Below, piece by piece: positions 1 through 12,892 of a stretch of 64,000 nt of DNA. The stretch's first letter is position 1; each line of letters begins with the position of its first letter. The translations under genes were made by a program, and so were the position numbers. This DNA comes from Pagrus major (taxonomy: Eukaryota; Chordata; Actinopteri; Spariformes; Sparidae), in assembly GCF_040436345.1 (NCBI RefSeq), contig NC_133225.1:27938040-28002039 (forward strand), in the 5' to 3' direction. The notes beneath the pieces were generated by a model. The model was not told where the DNA came from, made no database searches, and saw nothing but the letters and a program-made list of their open reading frames with translations.

Positions 1-1129
1 CGATGTTGAATTCTCATTTCTGACTGCTTTTATTGCTGCAGTGTAGACAGGGCTTGGACTAAGTAATGTCTTTTGATCAATGAATCACTTCTTCTATAAA
101 ATATCATAAAAAGTGTCAATCATAATTTCCTAAAGCCCAGGTTGTTAAACACATTTACCATCATAGGAGAGTGAAACATAAAATATATTATTAGTTTTAA
201 AACATGGAACAATATTATCCCTTTATTAATTACTTTAAGAATCAATCAATTATTAAAACTGGTCCTGATCACTGTAATGTGTAACTGTCACTGTCTGGTG
301 ACTTATCAATTTATTCAAGTAATCTTTTCAGCTGTACTGTGGGGATTATTCATTTCAAAACAAATATCTGCATTGATACTGTATACTGTCCAAAACCCAT
401 CTTCTTCTTGATGTGTTTCTGTCTTATTAGTCTTACTGTTTCTTATATTCTTGTATTTTCAAATATTTTTTTAACTTCATGAAAAAGCATTAAAGTAGTA
501 TGTATACTTTATACACGTTTCATGAAAAAACAGCATTCAGAGTTGAAGACAAAGAAGAATTTCATGGTTCAGGAAAACTTTTTAACTGCATATCATAATA
601 AACACTTTGACTTTGACTTGACTAGAGGTGGACTATTTAATAGAAAGAATGACAAACATTTTGAAATGATACTTAAATAAAATAAAGAAAAAATATCAAT
701 AATAAAAATATGGAAGTACAGGATTATTTACTCCTTATATACAGTAATTGATATAATAACAATAACATTTTGGGTAATTTTGTTCCACTGTTTTAATGAA
801 ATGAAGCTGATCTTGAGTACCATAGAAAACCTCTGAAAACAAAACCTGTTTTCCCGTCTTGGTTTATGATCCAAAAATGAGGGTAATTTGATGAATCAAA
901 TTAATTTGTAAAGAGAGAAACCTTCTTAAAAAGAAAATCTGTTGAACCACAAAAATGCACTGAATAAAACATAAAACAAAGATATGTAGACTGTTTCACT
1001 GACAGTTTTACTAAACTGTGATGAGGGTGGACGATCAGATGCACAACTCCATCTCTTTATTTATGTAGCTAAGAATCCCTCAATCAATCAACCAATTACC
1101 TAACCAGTTAATTATTTGATGAGCCCTAC
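1..1129. other. AT-rich left flank without recognisable exons
   Basis: Apart from the short LINE tail near 590-626 I see no FN3 exon, hydrophobic tail exon or other gene on either strand. It is either an intron or the 3' flank of the giant FNDC7-like gene. Confidence 0.6.
590..626 (+). mobile_element. LINE-type 3' tail fragment
   Basis: CATAATAAACACTTTGACTTTGACTTGACT resembles the (CTTTGA)n tail of fish LINEs. Very short, so low confidence. Confidence 0.4.
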
Positions 1130-1390
1130 CTGTCTGAATCTCCACAGTGCTGCTGACTTCACTGTAGCACGTGTAACTGTACGCAGTGACAGAGAACTTG
1201 TAAGTTTCCCCGCAGTGCAAGTTGGAGAACTGGCAGGTGGAGTTGGTGGAGTTGCACTGCCGAGAAATTCCCATGCTGCAGGAGGAAGAAGCCATGTACA
1301 GCTCCACTCCCTCTCTTTCCTCCCAGTGCAAGTTTGCCGTACTTGTCCCACACTGCAGGTCGACTCCAACACGCATAGGTTTACAGGGTC
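1130..1390 (-). CDS. FN3 domain 36 (exon 39), last exon readable
   Basis: 261 nt, phase 1. GPCKPMRV, NLHWEE, CNSTNSTC, LHCGETYKFSV, YTCYSEVS and TG, then ACAG|gtaggg. If the donor is not used, the frame runs 16 more residues to a TGA at 1080-1082, with an AATAAA (minus strand, about 1057-1062) just beyond. The gene could therefore end here, or splice to exons left of the window. Confidence 0.9.
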
Positions 1391-4300
1391 CTGGAAAACA
1401 TGTTAAATATCAAAATTTAAGAGAAATTCACCCTACATGAGATTAACAAAATACAGTAGTACAAATTTAGACTCAATGATCCCGTTGTCTTTGGTACAAC
1501 TTCTCTGGGAGAAGATGTTGCTGAACTCACGTGTGCTGAAGGTGACATTAGTCTGTGTTTCAGTCTGGCAGTTGTCACTGATGGTGGCGAGGCTGACGTT
1601 ATACATCTGACCACACTGCAGCTCCATCAAATCACACCGGTCATCATCGGTCTCACATGAAGCCCGGTGGCCATCCACTCCTACAGCAGTCACCATGTAG
1701 GACTTTGCTTCTCTGGCCGGAGTCCAGGAGACTTCGGCTGTGTTGTTGAAGCAATCCAAACTAGCTGCCACATTTTCAGCTGCACAGGGAGCTGGAGACA
1801 GAAGGGAAGGAAGACACACGGGACATGGATGCAGTTTAATTTATCACACTTTAAAGCTTCACTGACCTTTACACATTCAGTTACACCGTTCCAAGTCAAG
1901 GTTACGTTTCATAAATTTCAACTTAAGCACATACAAGTTATGCGACAATACCAGTGTTTCCATCTCTTTTAGAAAGTAGCCTGCTCTGAGGGTCGCTAGA
2001 AGTCACAATTATCAAACTGCATATGTGCGACATCAATGTGGAATTATTTCTGTATAAAAATGTGTGCTGGAGTAACATATGGCATCTTGTAAGCTCTTAT
2101 AAATAACATGGAAAATCATGAAAAAAGAAAATCTTCTTTAATAAGAAGGTTGATGGACAAAGCGGCAGCTCAATCACATTTACAAGGGTGATAAGTTCAT
2201 GGCCTAAGGTAGAAGGAAAGTTTGAACTTTATAACTTCTGTGGTATTCCTGTTACGGGTAATTGAAAATTGCAAGTCAGCACTGTCCAACTCCCCCCATT
2301 AACTGCCCTATTTACCTGTGTTAGCATTCTCAGACTACTACCTTCTCCTCAAGATGAAGAAGGAGCTAAATGGTCACCATTTTCACAGTGATAATGACGT
2401 TATCACTGCTGTGGATCACGTAAATGTAGGAAGGGGCTTTAAAATAAATGTGCAAGGATTTCTACCTTATGCCATTAACTTAACAATCACACCTTGTACA
2501 CAGTCAATCCACAGAGCCGCAGCTATAGCCAGGTTGAGTACACACTCACTGAATACTAAATATTCAATTAGTATTGTATGGTGACTTACGTCTGCACAAA
2601 AAGGACCTATATTTGCTGAGAGACTCTTTTATTGGAGATGCCTAAATGTAGTGAGGAATTTGCAACCATGGCAACATTGCATGCCATGTGATGTAAATTG
2701 TAAATATAATGATAAATACAATCCAAAAGGATGAAAGGTAAAACACACATTTTCTGGCTCCAGCTTTCTTTGGACAGAGCATGCTCTCTGCTGCTTAAAA
2801 GACTGTGTTTTGCTCTTAAGGGCTGTTTCATAATTTCTTAGGGGGGCCGTGGTGGCTCTGAAGTGGAAAACATAACAGCAAAACAGAAAACACAAACGCA
2901 AATTATAATGCACACCTGCAAATAAAAAAAAACACAACATCAATTCACAAAACAATACAGCTCTTCCTGATTGGATGCACTGTCTGACAGTCCGCGACAA
3001 ATGGAAGTAGCTGCGTTATGCTGTGAAAAAGTAGTTTCTAGTAGTAGTTCTAGCTTTATGATGAAAATGAAAAGTTTTGTATTTTGCTGTTGTGTTTTGC
3101 ACTTCAGTCCCACTGTAGCAAACATATGCACACCCAGTATCAGAATCTGAATGTACCCTGTGAAGGTTTCCTCTAAAAAAGTCAGTCCCTTCCTCAAAAC
3201 ATTTGCTGCACTAATTTTTTTTTTTAATTGGATACCTGCATCGTTTATACTACTATTTACTACGTCACAGTCTTCCACTTCTCTGCATTTTGCAAGCACA
3301 AACATGCAGTAGATGCAAACAAACAGGAAACACAATCATATCTATAGGGTTCATTTGGGGTGTTTTGGTTGGGGCTCTCTTCACTAATAAAGTCTGAGTT
3401 GGTAAGCTAACTAGAGGGTTGTTTTTCTAAACATGAGAATATTTCCTTGTGCATGTTTCTTAAAGAATAATGAACATTTTTTAACCTAGATGTACTGTTA
3501 TATCATAATAAAATGAAGGCAGTGTTGAGTGCTCAATACCTGCGACCAGCAATACAGTAGCGGAGGCGCTACTGTTGAGCGTCTGTCCGATGGCCATGAC
3601 GTCGGTGTAATAGACGACTCCACAGTGGAGGCCGTGCATGTTACAGAAAGTGTTGTTAGTGTGGCACGACAGAAAGTGGCCATCGCGGCCGCGGAGATGA
3701 GCCTCATAGCCCACCGCACCAATACTGGCCTCCCAGGACACGATTCCCATGTCGTTCTGACAATTCATATTGGTCTGCACGTTGTTTGGTGGGCAAGGCT
3801 CTGAGGGCAGAAAAAGAGGCAGAAGAAGTTGAAGGATGCAACATGGATGTTGATATTTTTCATCTACGCTGCATAATAAATGACACAGATATACAAAATT
3901 TTATAAGGGAAAGTTTCGTATTTTTGCTCTTTGCTTCTCTCCAGTGGAGAATGAATAAAAAAATCAGTGTTTTTTCTCACCTGTTGTAATCATAACTGCT
4001 TCGGTCGAGGTGGACATGCCTTGACACACGTGATTGTTTGCCGTGACAGTGACCGCGTACATTTCGCCACACTCCATGTTGTACAAGGGACAGAAGTTGT
4101 CGTCTGTGATGCAGGAGACCATCAGGCCCTCCTCCGTCACCCCTTCAACCGTGTAGTTGTCAGCACCAGCGGTCATGTCCCACAGCACCTGGCCGATCGT
4201 CAGGCTGTACTCAGTGGTGATGTGCTCGGGGATGCATGGCTCTGGAAGACATGGAAAAATAGATGTTACTTTTTAACTGAAAGACTGGGCAGAAAAGATG

Positions 4301-7300
4301 GACTAATAATACAAAAAATAAAACATGTATGTAATCAAAAGTCAGGCTAAATTAATGCCTGTAAACTGAGTTTGAGCGCTCGTGTCTATTTTATTTCATT
4401 CAAATTTCCGCCTGGGGATCAATAAAGGATTACCTTACGTTATCGTATATCATTATTATCATTATATATTATAATGGAAACAGTATGAGCTTTATCTTTG
4501 AAGTTAGTCTCAAACTTTACACTGCAAAAACATCTGAAATGTCTTATTTTCTAAAAATATGTTAAAAAAGTAAAATTATCTAGAATTTTTCTCTGCGATT
4601 TTTCTTCATTCTTCAACTTTTACCATCTGGTATCAGGATAGTAATATTTTATTCCAGGCAATTCCAGTTAATTTATATTGGAATCAGTTTGAAATCATCT
4701 CTCTGAACTCACAGATATGTTTTTAAGAAAACAAGACTATTAGGTCAACACTATCCTGAGGGCAGAGTGAAGCATTGTCAAAAGAGACCTCTAAAGTTTT
4801 TCTCCAGATATGTTTTAGGAAATCTAAAAATAATCTGCTTTGAATAAGTAGAATTTGTGTCCAGTGTTTTTTCCAATTAAAAGTTCAATTATCTGATAAA
4901 GTTAAATCTTCTCTTTCTGCCTAATTGAAATATTTTTCCTTCTTTTTCCTCAATAAGATTCCATAAGAACCGGATTCAATAAGCAGAACTGGAATCGGAA
5001 TTGGAATCGATAAATTGAAATGATACCCAACCCTAGTAGTTAAACTTGTCCATCGATGCTCACCTGTGACCAGCTGGCTTGACATGTGAGCGATGCTGCT
5101 GCAGGTTTCTCCCACAGCTTTGACAGAGACAGAGTAACTCTGGCCACAGAGCAGCCCCGTCAGCTCACAGTGGGCTCTGCTGGTCTCACAGGTGACGTTG
5201 TGGCCTGACATGGTTGTGGCGGTGACCATGTAAGACAGAGCTCCATCACTTGGGAACCACCCCACCAGGGCTGTGTGCGTGTAGCAGTCCACCACTGCCT
5301 TGATAAATCTTGGTTTGCAGGGACCTGAAAGAACAAGAAAGATAGCTGTGACAGAAATCAGTTTAGCTTCCTATAAACATATTATATGTTTATAGTTTAT
5401 GGAGAGAATGGTTTAATGTTACTTATGGATTAACATGAAAACAGTGCAAGTGTATAGAACGACAACACATTTTACCAAAACTTAAACACAAACAGCAAAA
5501 AAAAAAAAAATTATTTGTCCAATTTTTATTGCATTGAGAAAAAAACATTTTCATTTTAATTTAGTAGACTTTGAGCAAGATTAAATCTTGGTTTTAGCAA
5601 GAATAAAATGTATTTTTACATTAAGCATTGAGATTTGGAAAGGTTTTTTTTTATGATCCTAAAGGGGTCTTCTAAACTTTGAAACCCTTTTATTTAAGTA
5701 TAAAATATGATTACAAAGACACAAATAAGTGGTCTCATGACAGCAAAATCTGCTTCTAGTCTGTTTGACTCTGTCCTACCTGAAGATGTGTCAACCACAG
5801 AAGTGGGCGGGCTGTCGCAGAATCCATCAGAGGAGACCACGGAGACATGGTAGATCTGACCACAGCCGACTCCCGTCACATTGCAGGATCCCTCAGTCGT
5901 GCCCATGCAGTTTGTGGTATGACCGATACTGTCCTGCATTGTGGCGATGTAGGAGTCGGCTCCTGAGCTCTCTGACCAGGACACAACCAGAGAATTGGCC
6001 TCACAGTCCATCGCAGAGGAGATGTTCACAGGGGTGCACGGCACTGGGGACAGGAGATGAAGAAGGTGTGATGTTGGGATTAGAGTACTGAAATGAGATT
6101 TTTATGAAGTCGTGGAATTTAAATCTATTTTTGAGATCATACTCATCGTCAATCATTTTCCATCCCCAAAGTTAGATGAGAAGATATATACCACTACAAT
6201 AAATATGAAGGTACAGGCAACAGCCCGTTAGCTTAGCTTAGCATTAAGACTAGAAAACAGGGGATACAGCTAACCTGGCTCTGTCCAGAGGTAAAGTTTT
6301 GGTTTTATGTGGTTTATAAACTGGACTTTTTCTTGGCCAGATGCAGTGACTTCCTGGAGTTTTTGCTGGTTGACTAACCTAATGCGGCAGATGTTTGTTA
6401 CACAGGACAATCTGGGAATTCATCCTTGAAAACTATTGGCCGGTGACTAGACAGACCATGACTATCCTCGTCTATCACAGGCTAACTTCAACCAGTCAGA
6501 TCAACTGCAGGACAGTTCTACCACCACCAGTTGAGAAGAGCGAAAAATGTTCTCCATCAAGAAAAAGCCTCAGTGCTCTTCTTTGCTCTCCTTTCAGTGA
6601 AGAAATACTCATTTCTGATATAACTAATGCTATAACAGCATCTATGCTAACCTCCTTTTTCTTTAACTAAATATTTGCTGAAGTCCAGCTTACTCTGGAT
6701 GAAAAGAAACAAAAAATGAGCCCATGAACAAACAAAAATGTGTAGTTGTTGATTAGAATTTTCTGAACCTCCCCAAAGAAGTTTAGGAATCATTTGTTGT
6801 ATGCAGCTCTGGATAACTACTGTTCCTTGTACAAATATATAAATAAAAGTGCTTTTAAAAACTTCTAAATGATAACAAATGTTCATTTTTAGAATTCAGC
6901 AGTCAAGCTCTACACATACCAGTCTTGATTGTCACACTGTCGCTTGGTTTGCTCTTGCAGTCTCTGTCCTCCGCCATCACAGTAGCCGTGTAATACTGTC
7001 CACAGCGCAGACCTGTCAGATCACACTGGTTCTCGCTGGAGACACACTCATCCACGTGGCCATCGGTACTCTCAGCCCCCACCCTGTAAAGATGTCCGAC
7101 TCCCCTGCTGTGGTTCCACGACATGGAGGCCACATTGTCGCTGCAGCTCAGATTGGCTTTGAGGTTCTCAGGAACGCATGGCGCTGTGGTGGAGAGGTCA
7201 TTCTTTTAATTTTAATCCTGAACAATGTAGCTGTTTATCTTATTCCCTATTCCAAATTCCTTCCTAAATTTCTGAAAGAGTGTATGCATGTGTTTCACCT

Positions 7301-10300
7301 GTACTGTATGAACCATACCTGTTCTGACGATCTCTCCTTCACTCTGAGAGCTGTTGCACGTTCGTCCCTCGGCCGAGACGAGCAGGATGTACATTTCTCC
7401 ACACTGCAGATCGCTGATGTCACAGCCAGTATCCGATGTGGTGCAACAGGAGGTGCCGCCATTTATCTGCTCCAGCGTGGCCTTATACGTAACTGCACCA
7501 GGAATGGCTGACCATGAGATGCTGGCTGTGTGATTTTCGCAGCCCACTGATGTCATTACATCCACAGGAGGACAGGGAGCTGGAAAAGGAGACACACTAT
7601 GAGGTACACTTTAATATGATCTACCTGACTATTGCATTTGTGTTGCCTGAACCTCAAATCTGTACTTACATTAGAAATACTCAACTGTTAGTAAGTCAAC
7701 TGAAAGCCAAGGTACATTAATTAAAAAGAGATAAAAAGGCAACAAATGAAGCTGCTGTTAAAGGCTAGACGTTCTTAAAGGTGTTAATTAGCATGTAAAA
7801 AAGAACATTCGAAAACCATCACAAGAGCTACTTCAGACTGTGAGAAAAAGTTTTAGCTTTCCAGACCAAACACTACGGAAGAAATGTCACACTTTAGGGA
7901 TAATTTCAGAGCAGCTATTACCCCTCAAAAGTATCTCACCTGTTTTTCATTGGATTTAATTTGTAGAAAAAGATTAGACAATGTTAATTAAAATTGACGT
8001 AATTTCATCTCAGGGTCTCAGATATGGAAGGAGGCTTACAATTCTGTCTGCTACAGCATCTTGTTTGATGCTACCACTCAAGGGCAAGTCAGAATTGTTT
8101 AAATTTGACACATAATGAATTTTACTTAAATCATATACACAAATAACGGGACTAATTCTCAGAGGTCAGAAAGATTTGCAAAACTCAAAATACTGAGAGG
8201 GTAAGGTTGCAGTTGCAACTAACTGAATACCCCTGACTTCTCCTCACCCTCTCCTTCCACGCATGTGGACGAAACTACAGTGGCCTCTATAAACACGAAA
8301 AACGCAAAAAGCCCTTTCTAGATCCACATTATGGTTTGTGCGTTCTGGGCCACTGTAGAGTTATGACGGCGTAACAGCAGACCCCAAGGAAGACGTCCTG
8401 CTCCCTCTGTAGATATACATTTATAATATATTTATTTATGTTTATCGATACACTGTATTTTTTTAATTTACCTGTCTCAGTTGCGACGGCGTTGCTGGAT
8501 GCACTGGGGCATTGTTGGTCTAGGGCCTTGAGGGTGAAGGTGAGGTTTTGGCTGCACATCAGCGGCGGCAAACTGCACATCCCGTCTGACGTGTAGTTAC
8601 ACTCAAATGTCTGGACGTTACCCCGGCTGTCTGTCGCCATGACGACATAGTCCTCCGCCCCGGCAGACTCCTCATACATCACCCAGGCCGAGTTTGTCAA
8701 ACAGTCCATCTCCACGTCAGACAGGCGAGGTACGCAGGGCACTGGAGGTTAACCAGGAACAGGTCAGAAAATAAGTTGCACCGAGTGCTCACATTCACAG
8801 AATTTAATTAAGAGATCATCATTATCATCTTAATCTGCCTCTTTATTTCATGTAAAACTCAAACATTGTGATCCTTGCCTGTTGTGATCATTTTTTGGGG
8901 ACTGTCTCTGCCCACACATCCATTCCTGGATGGTGTGATGCTGACGTTGTACTTCGTCCCGCACTCCAGCATGTTGAGATTACAGCCGCTGTCGGTACCG
9001 CTGCAGTTGTGTTGACGACCCATGGTGTCGACCGCCAACACCGTGTACGTGACCCCCGGCATGCTGTCGTTCCAGGTTACAGATACGACACCGGTGGTGC
9101 AGTTGACAGTGGGACGGTAGGTCATGAGAGGACAGGGAGCTGAGAGGAAGAGTGGAAGTGAAGTTAAGGTGAGGATAAAATATGGGGAACAGTTAAACTT
9201 ATGTCTTGCTGCATGAAAACAAATACCACACAGAATAAAGACAGACATGCTGTGTAAGTATCACCTTTACATACCTGTGATGACCTGCTTGGTGGGGCTG
9301 TGGGAGCTGTTACAGGACTCATCTTGGGCCACCACTGTAACGTTGTAGGTCAGACCGCACTGCAGGTTGCGAACGACACAGTGATGCTTATCCGTCCTGC
9401 AGCTGCTGACGTGACCTTTGCTGCTCATCACCGAGGCGTGGAACCGAACAACATGACCCATCGACTGCCATGTAACGTTGAGGACACCAGATAGACAGTC
9501 AAGGCTGTTCTGTATGCTCTGTGGCACACAAGGAGCTGGAGAGAGGGAGAGAGAGCAGTGACTGTCACTGTATGTTCACAGGTTTGATCCAGCCACAGGC
9601 ATGTAAGTCCTTCAGAGAAATACTGAGCTGCTTTATGCTCAGTTGTTGTGAGCTGCTTAGGTAAGGTTGAATAATATTATTGCAACAACAGACATGTTAA
9701 ATATAAATCACCCAACAAGAATACAATTGGACTATGTACAATGAGCATAAAAATAGTCAAGTAACTGCAGACTAGCCAAATTTGACTTGGATTTTAATAC
9801 GTACCTGTACGGATCATTTCAATGTTACTCTTGGCTCCGATGCAATTTGCATCAACACCAGCAGCGTAGACATAGTACTGCTGTCCACAGGGCAGATTGG
9901 AGATCTGACAGGTGGTGCTGCTGGTGTTACAGGACCACAGGCGACCCTCTTCGTTTTCAGCCACGGCCATGTAAGAGAAGGAGCCCTGCGAGGCCTGCCA
10001 TGACACCGAGATGTTGTTTGATTCACAGGAAGAGTCGACCATCAGCTGGGTTGGAGGGCAGGGAGCTGGAGGAGTGACAGAAGAATGAGTCAGATAGTTT
10101 ACATGCATTAAAAGAGTATACTTATATCAATACTTAATATTGATACAGACAAGTTGAAAAATGATAGCTATATGTACTGGATAAATGGTCTGAATAGGAG
10201 GATAAAAGTGATGTTGAAATAGCTAATTAATAGTAATGGATAAACAATTGATATAATTGCCTATGATTGACAGACAAACTCTTAATTTAATAAACGACTC

Positions 10301-12861
10301 TGGTCAAAATGAGGGATAAACAGTCAAAATAGTTGGCAAGGCCAAAAGTAATGAATACTTGGTTGAAACAGTTAGCTAAAAGCAATAAAAGTTGAAAAAA
10401 ATAACTTAAAGTACTAAAGCTGAACGTTTTTGGTTAAAAACAAACAACGAAAAACAGGATAAACAGTTGAAAAAGGAGGCCCAGAATAATAGGATATTAA
10501 TAAGACAGTTAGCTGAAAGAACCTTATAAGCAGATGATTTGAAGGAGTTAGCTAACAGCTACTTAAAAGTATGAATGGATAAACAGTTCTGTACTTTCTC
10601 AACACAAAGTAGTTGAAAAATGCAGTTGAAATAATTAGCTAGTTAATTAGTAAAACAATCATGGATAATCAGTTGAGATAATTTACAAAAAGTAGTTGAT
10701 ATACAGTTAAAATAATGAGCTAGCTTAAAGTAATGGATAAAGTGTTAAATTAGCCTGGTTAAACTGGATAAAAGTGACAGAGAAACAGTTTAAACAATGA
10801 AGCCAGATTTAAGGAGACAGTTGAAGAAGTTTGCTAACAGCTACTTAAAAGTAACAGTTATTTTAATGGATAAACTATTGAAACGATTAGTTAAAAGTAA
10901 ACAGTTACAGTTAGCTAACAGTTACTTAAACATAATAATATCACAGCATAAACAGTTGAAATAATTAGAGAAAAATAAAAGTAGGTCAAAGTAATGGATA
11001 CACTTGAAATAGACTACTTTAACAGGCTAAAAGTGACGAATAAAAAGTCGAAACAATTAGCTAAAAGTAATCCCTTGGAATAATTAGCTAGCTAAAAGTA
11101 CTTGATAAATGGTTGTAGAAAGTATCTGGCAGCCAGTCTTCATAAAGTATATTAAAGTTACCTGTGTTGACTCTTTGCCAGTCCTGGGCTGGACTGGGGC
11201 AGTACTGTCCCTGTCCACTGACGCTCACCCTGTAGCTCTCCCCACAGCGCAGAGAGCTGATGTTGCAGGAGGAACCATTTGACGAGCAGGTCTCCCTGTG
11301 ATCAATGTCAAAGGCATCAGCACTGGCGTTGTAGTAGAGGATGCCGCTGCCAGGCATCCAAGACACCACAACTGTGTTGTTGCTGCAGTCCAGGTCCGTC
11401 ATCAGACCACTGTGGGGACAGGGACCTAGAGAGATGTAGAGTGGGTGGGCATGCATTGTTTAAAATGTAATCTCTATCAAATACAAAATAGCTGTAGTTT
11501 GTCAAATGAAGTTGCTTTTGTTGATTTGTAGCTGGATTTTAAACCTGTTTCGTGAGAACTTTTAATGCCCCTGACACTAAAGATGTGTCTCTTTTCGTGA
11601 CACCTAGTTGCAGTTGAACTTTGTCAGTGTTTTATTATTACACATTTCAAGCTTTCAGTAGCTTATCATAGGAAAAAATACAACAAGACAGACAGATTCG
11701 GATTATGATGTTTAAAGAACCACTAAAATATTACTGACTGCACCTTTAAAATGCAGTAAAACCCTTCAGTCACTGTCTGCACCTCTGTCTGCACCAATCC
11801 AATATCACATAATTCATGTATCAGACACAAATATCGGAATCGGTATCGACAAGGAAAAAATGCACCAGAACATCTTAACTGTTAATCGTCTGATCTGCCT
11901 TCGCTGTATTACCTGTGGCAACGGTGATGGACTCGCTGATCAGACTGACGCAGGAGTCATGGCGAGCCAACACCGTAATGTTGTACTGCTGCCCACACGC
12001 CAGGCTAGGGAAATTACAGTTGGTGTCAGCGTTGCTACATGTAGCATTGTGGCCGAGACTGCCCCAAGCAAAGACGGTGTAAGACTTGGCACCACGTGCA
12101 GAGTCCCATGTAACACTGGTGATGCCAGTCTGGCAGTCCATTTGTGCTGAGACGTGGGTGGGAACACAAGGAGCTGGTAGAGACAGAGAGAGAGAGGTAG
12201 ATATGTGGCAGGGTCTATATACAGTATATATAAATATATATATGAAACCAGCTTTTAAAATAACATGTTCTGTTATAAATTAAATCATGGAACAGTATGT
12301 CAACATTGCTGCATTCACATTAACATGCCTCCGTATATTCATTAAATTAGTATATTAATGTTAAATACTTCTGTACATCTACTTGGGGGAACTTTACATG
12401 GATAACGTTTAATTGTAGTGGAGTATTTTTGATTTATAGTATAAAAAATAATAATAATCATTCATTTGCGACTTCTTATTGCAGATAATCCAAGCTTTTT
12501 CTTTTTTTTCCAGCCAACAAAGATATAAAAAAATTGAAGATTTTTTCCATTAGAAATGTAAATGTACTAACTGTGTGATCTTGATGGGGTTAAAAATTGA
12601 GTGCTGGAACTTCTAAAAAATCTTTTGACACTCGTGTCATGTCATGTCCCATAAAATACTTTATAAATAAATGAGCTTCTTCACCTCTCTTTTACACTCA
12701 AGATACATTATTCACAGCACAATCTTAAGTTTACACTTTAAATGGTTCAATTTTTTTTTTTTTTGTCCTTCTACAGGTAATTTCTTTAGTCATACTGGCC
12801 TGAAATTGTGCTATCTTTGTTTGAGATTATATTTTTATGTCCCTGTGGCTTCAGTAAATTA

Positions 12862-12892
<31 letters not shown>

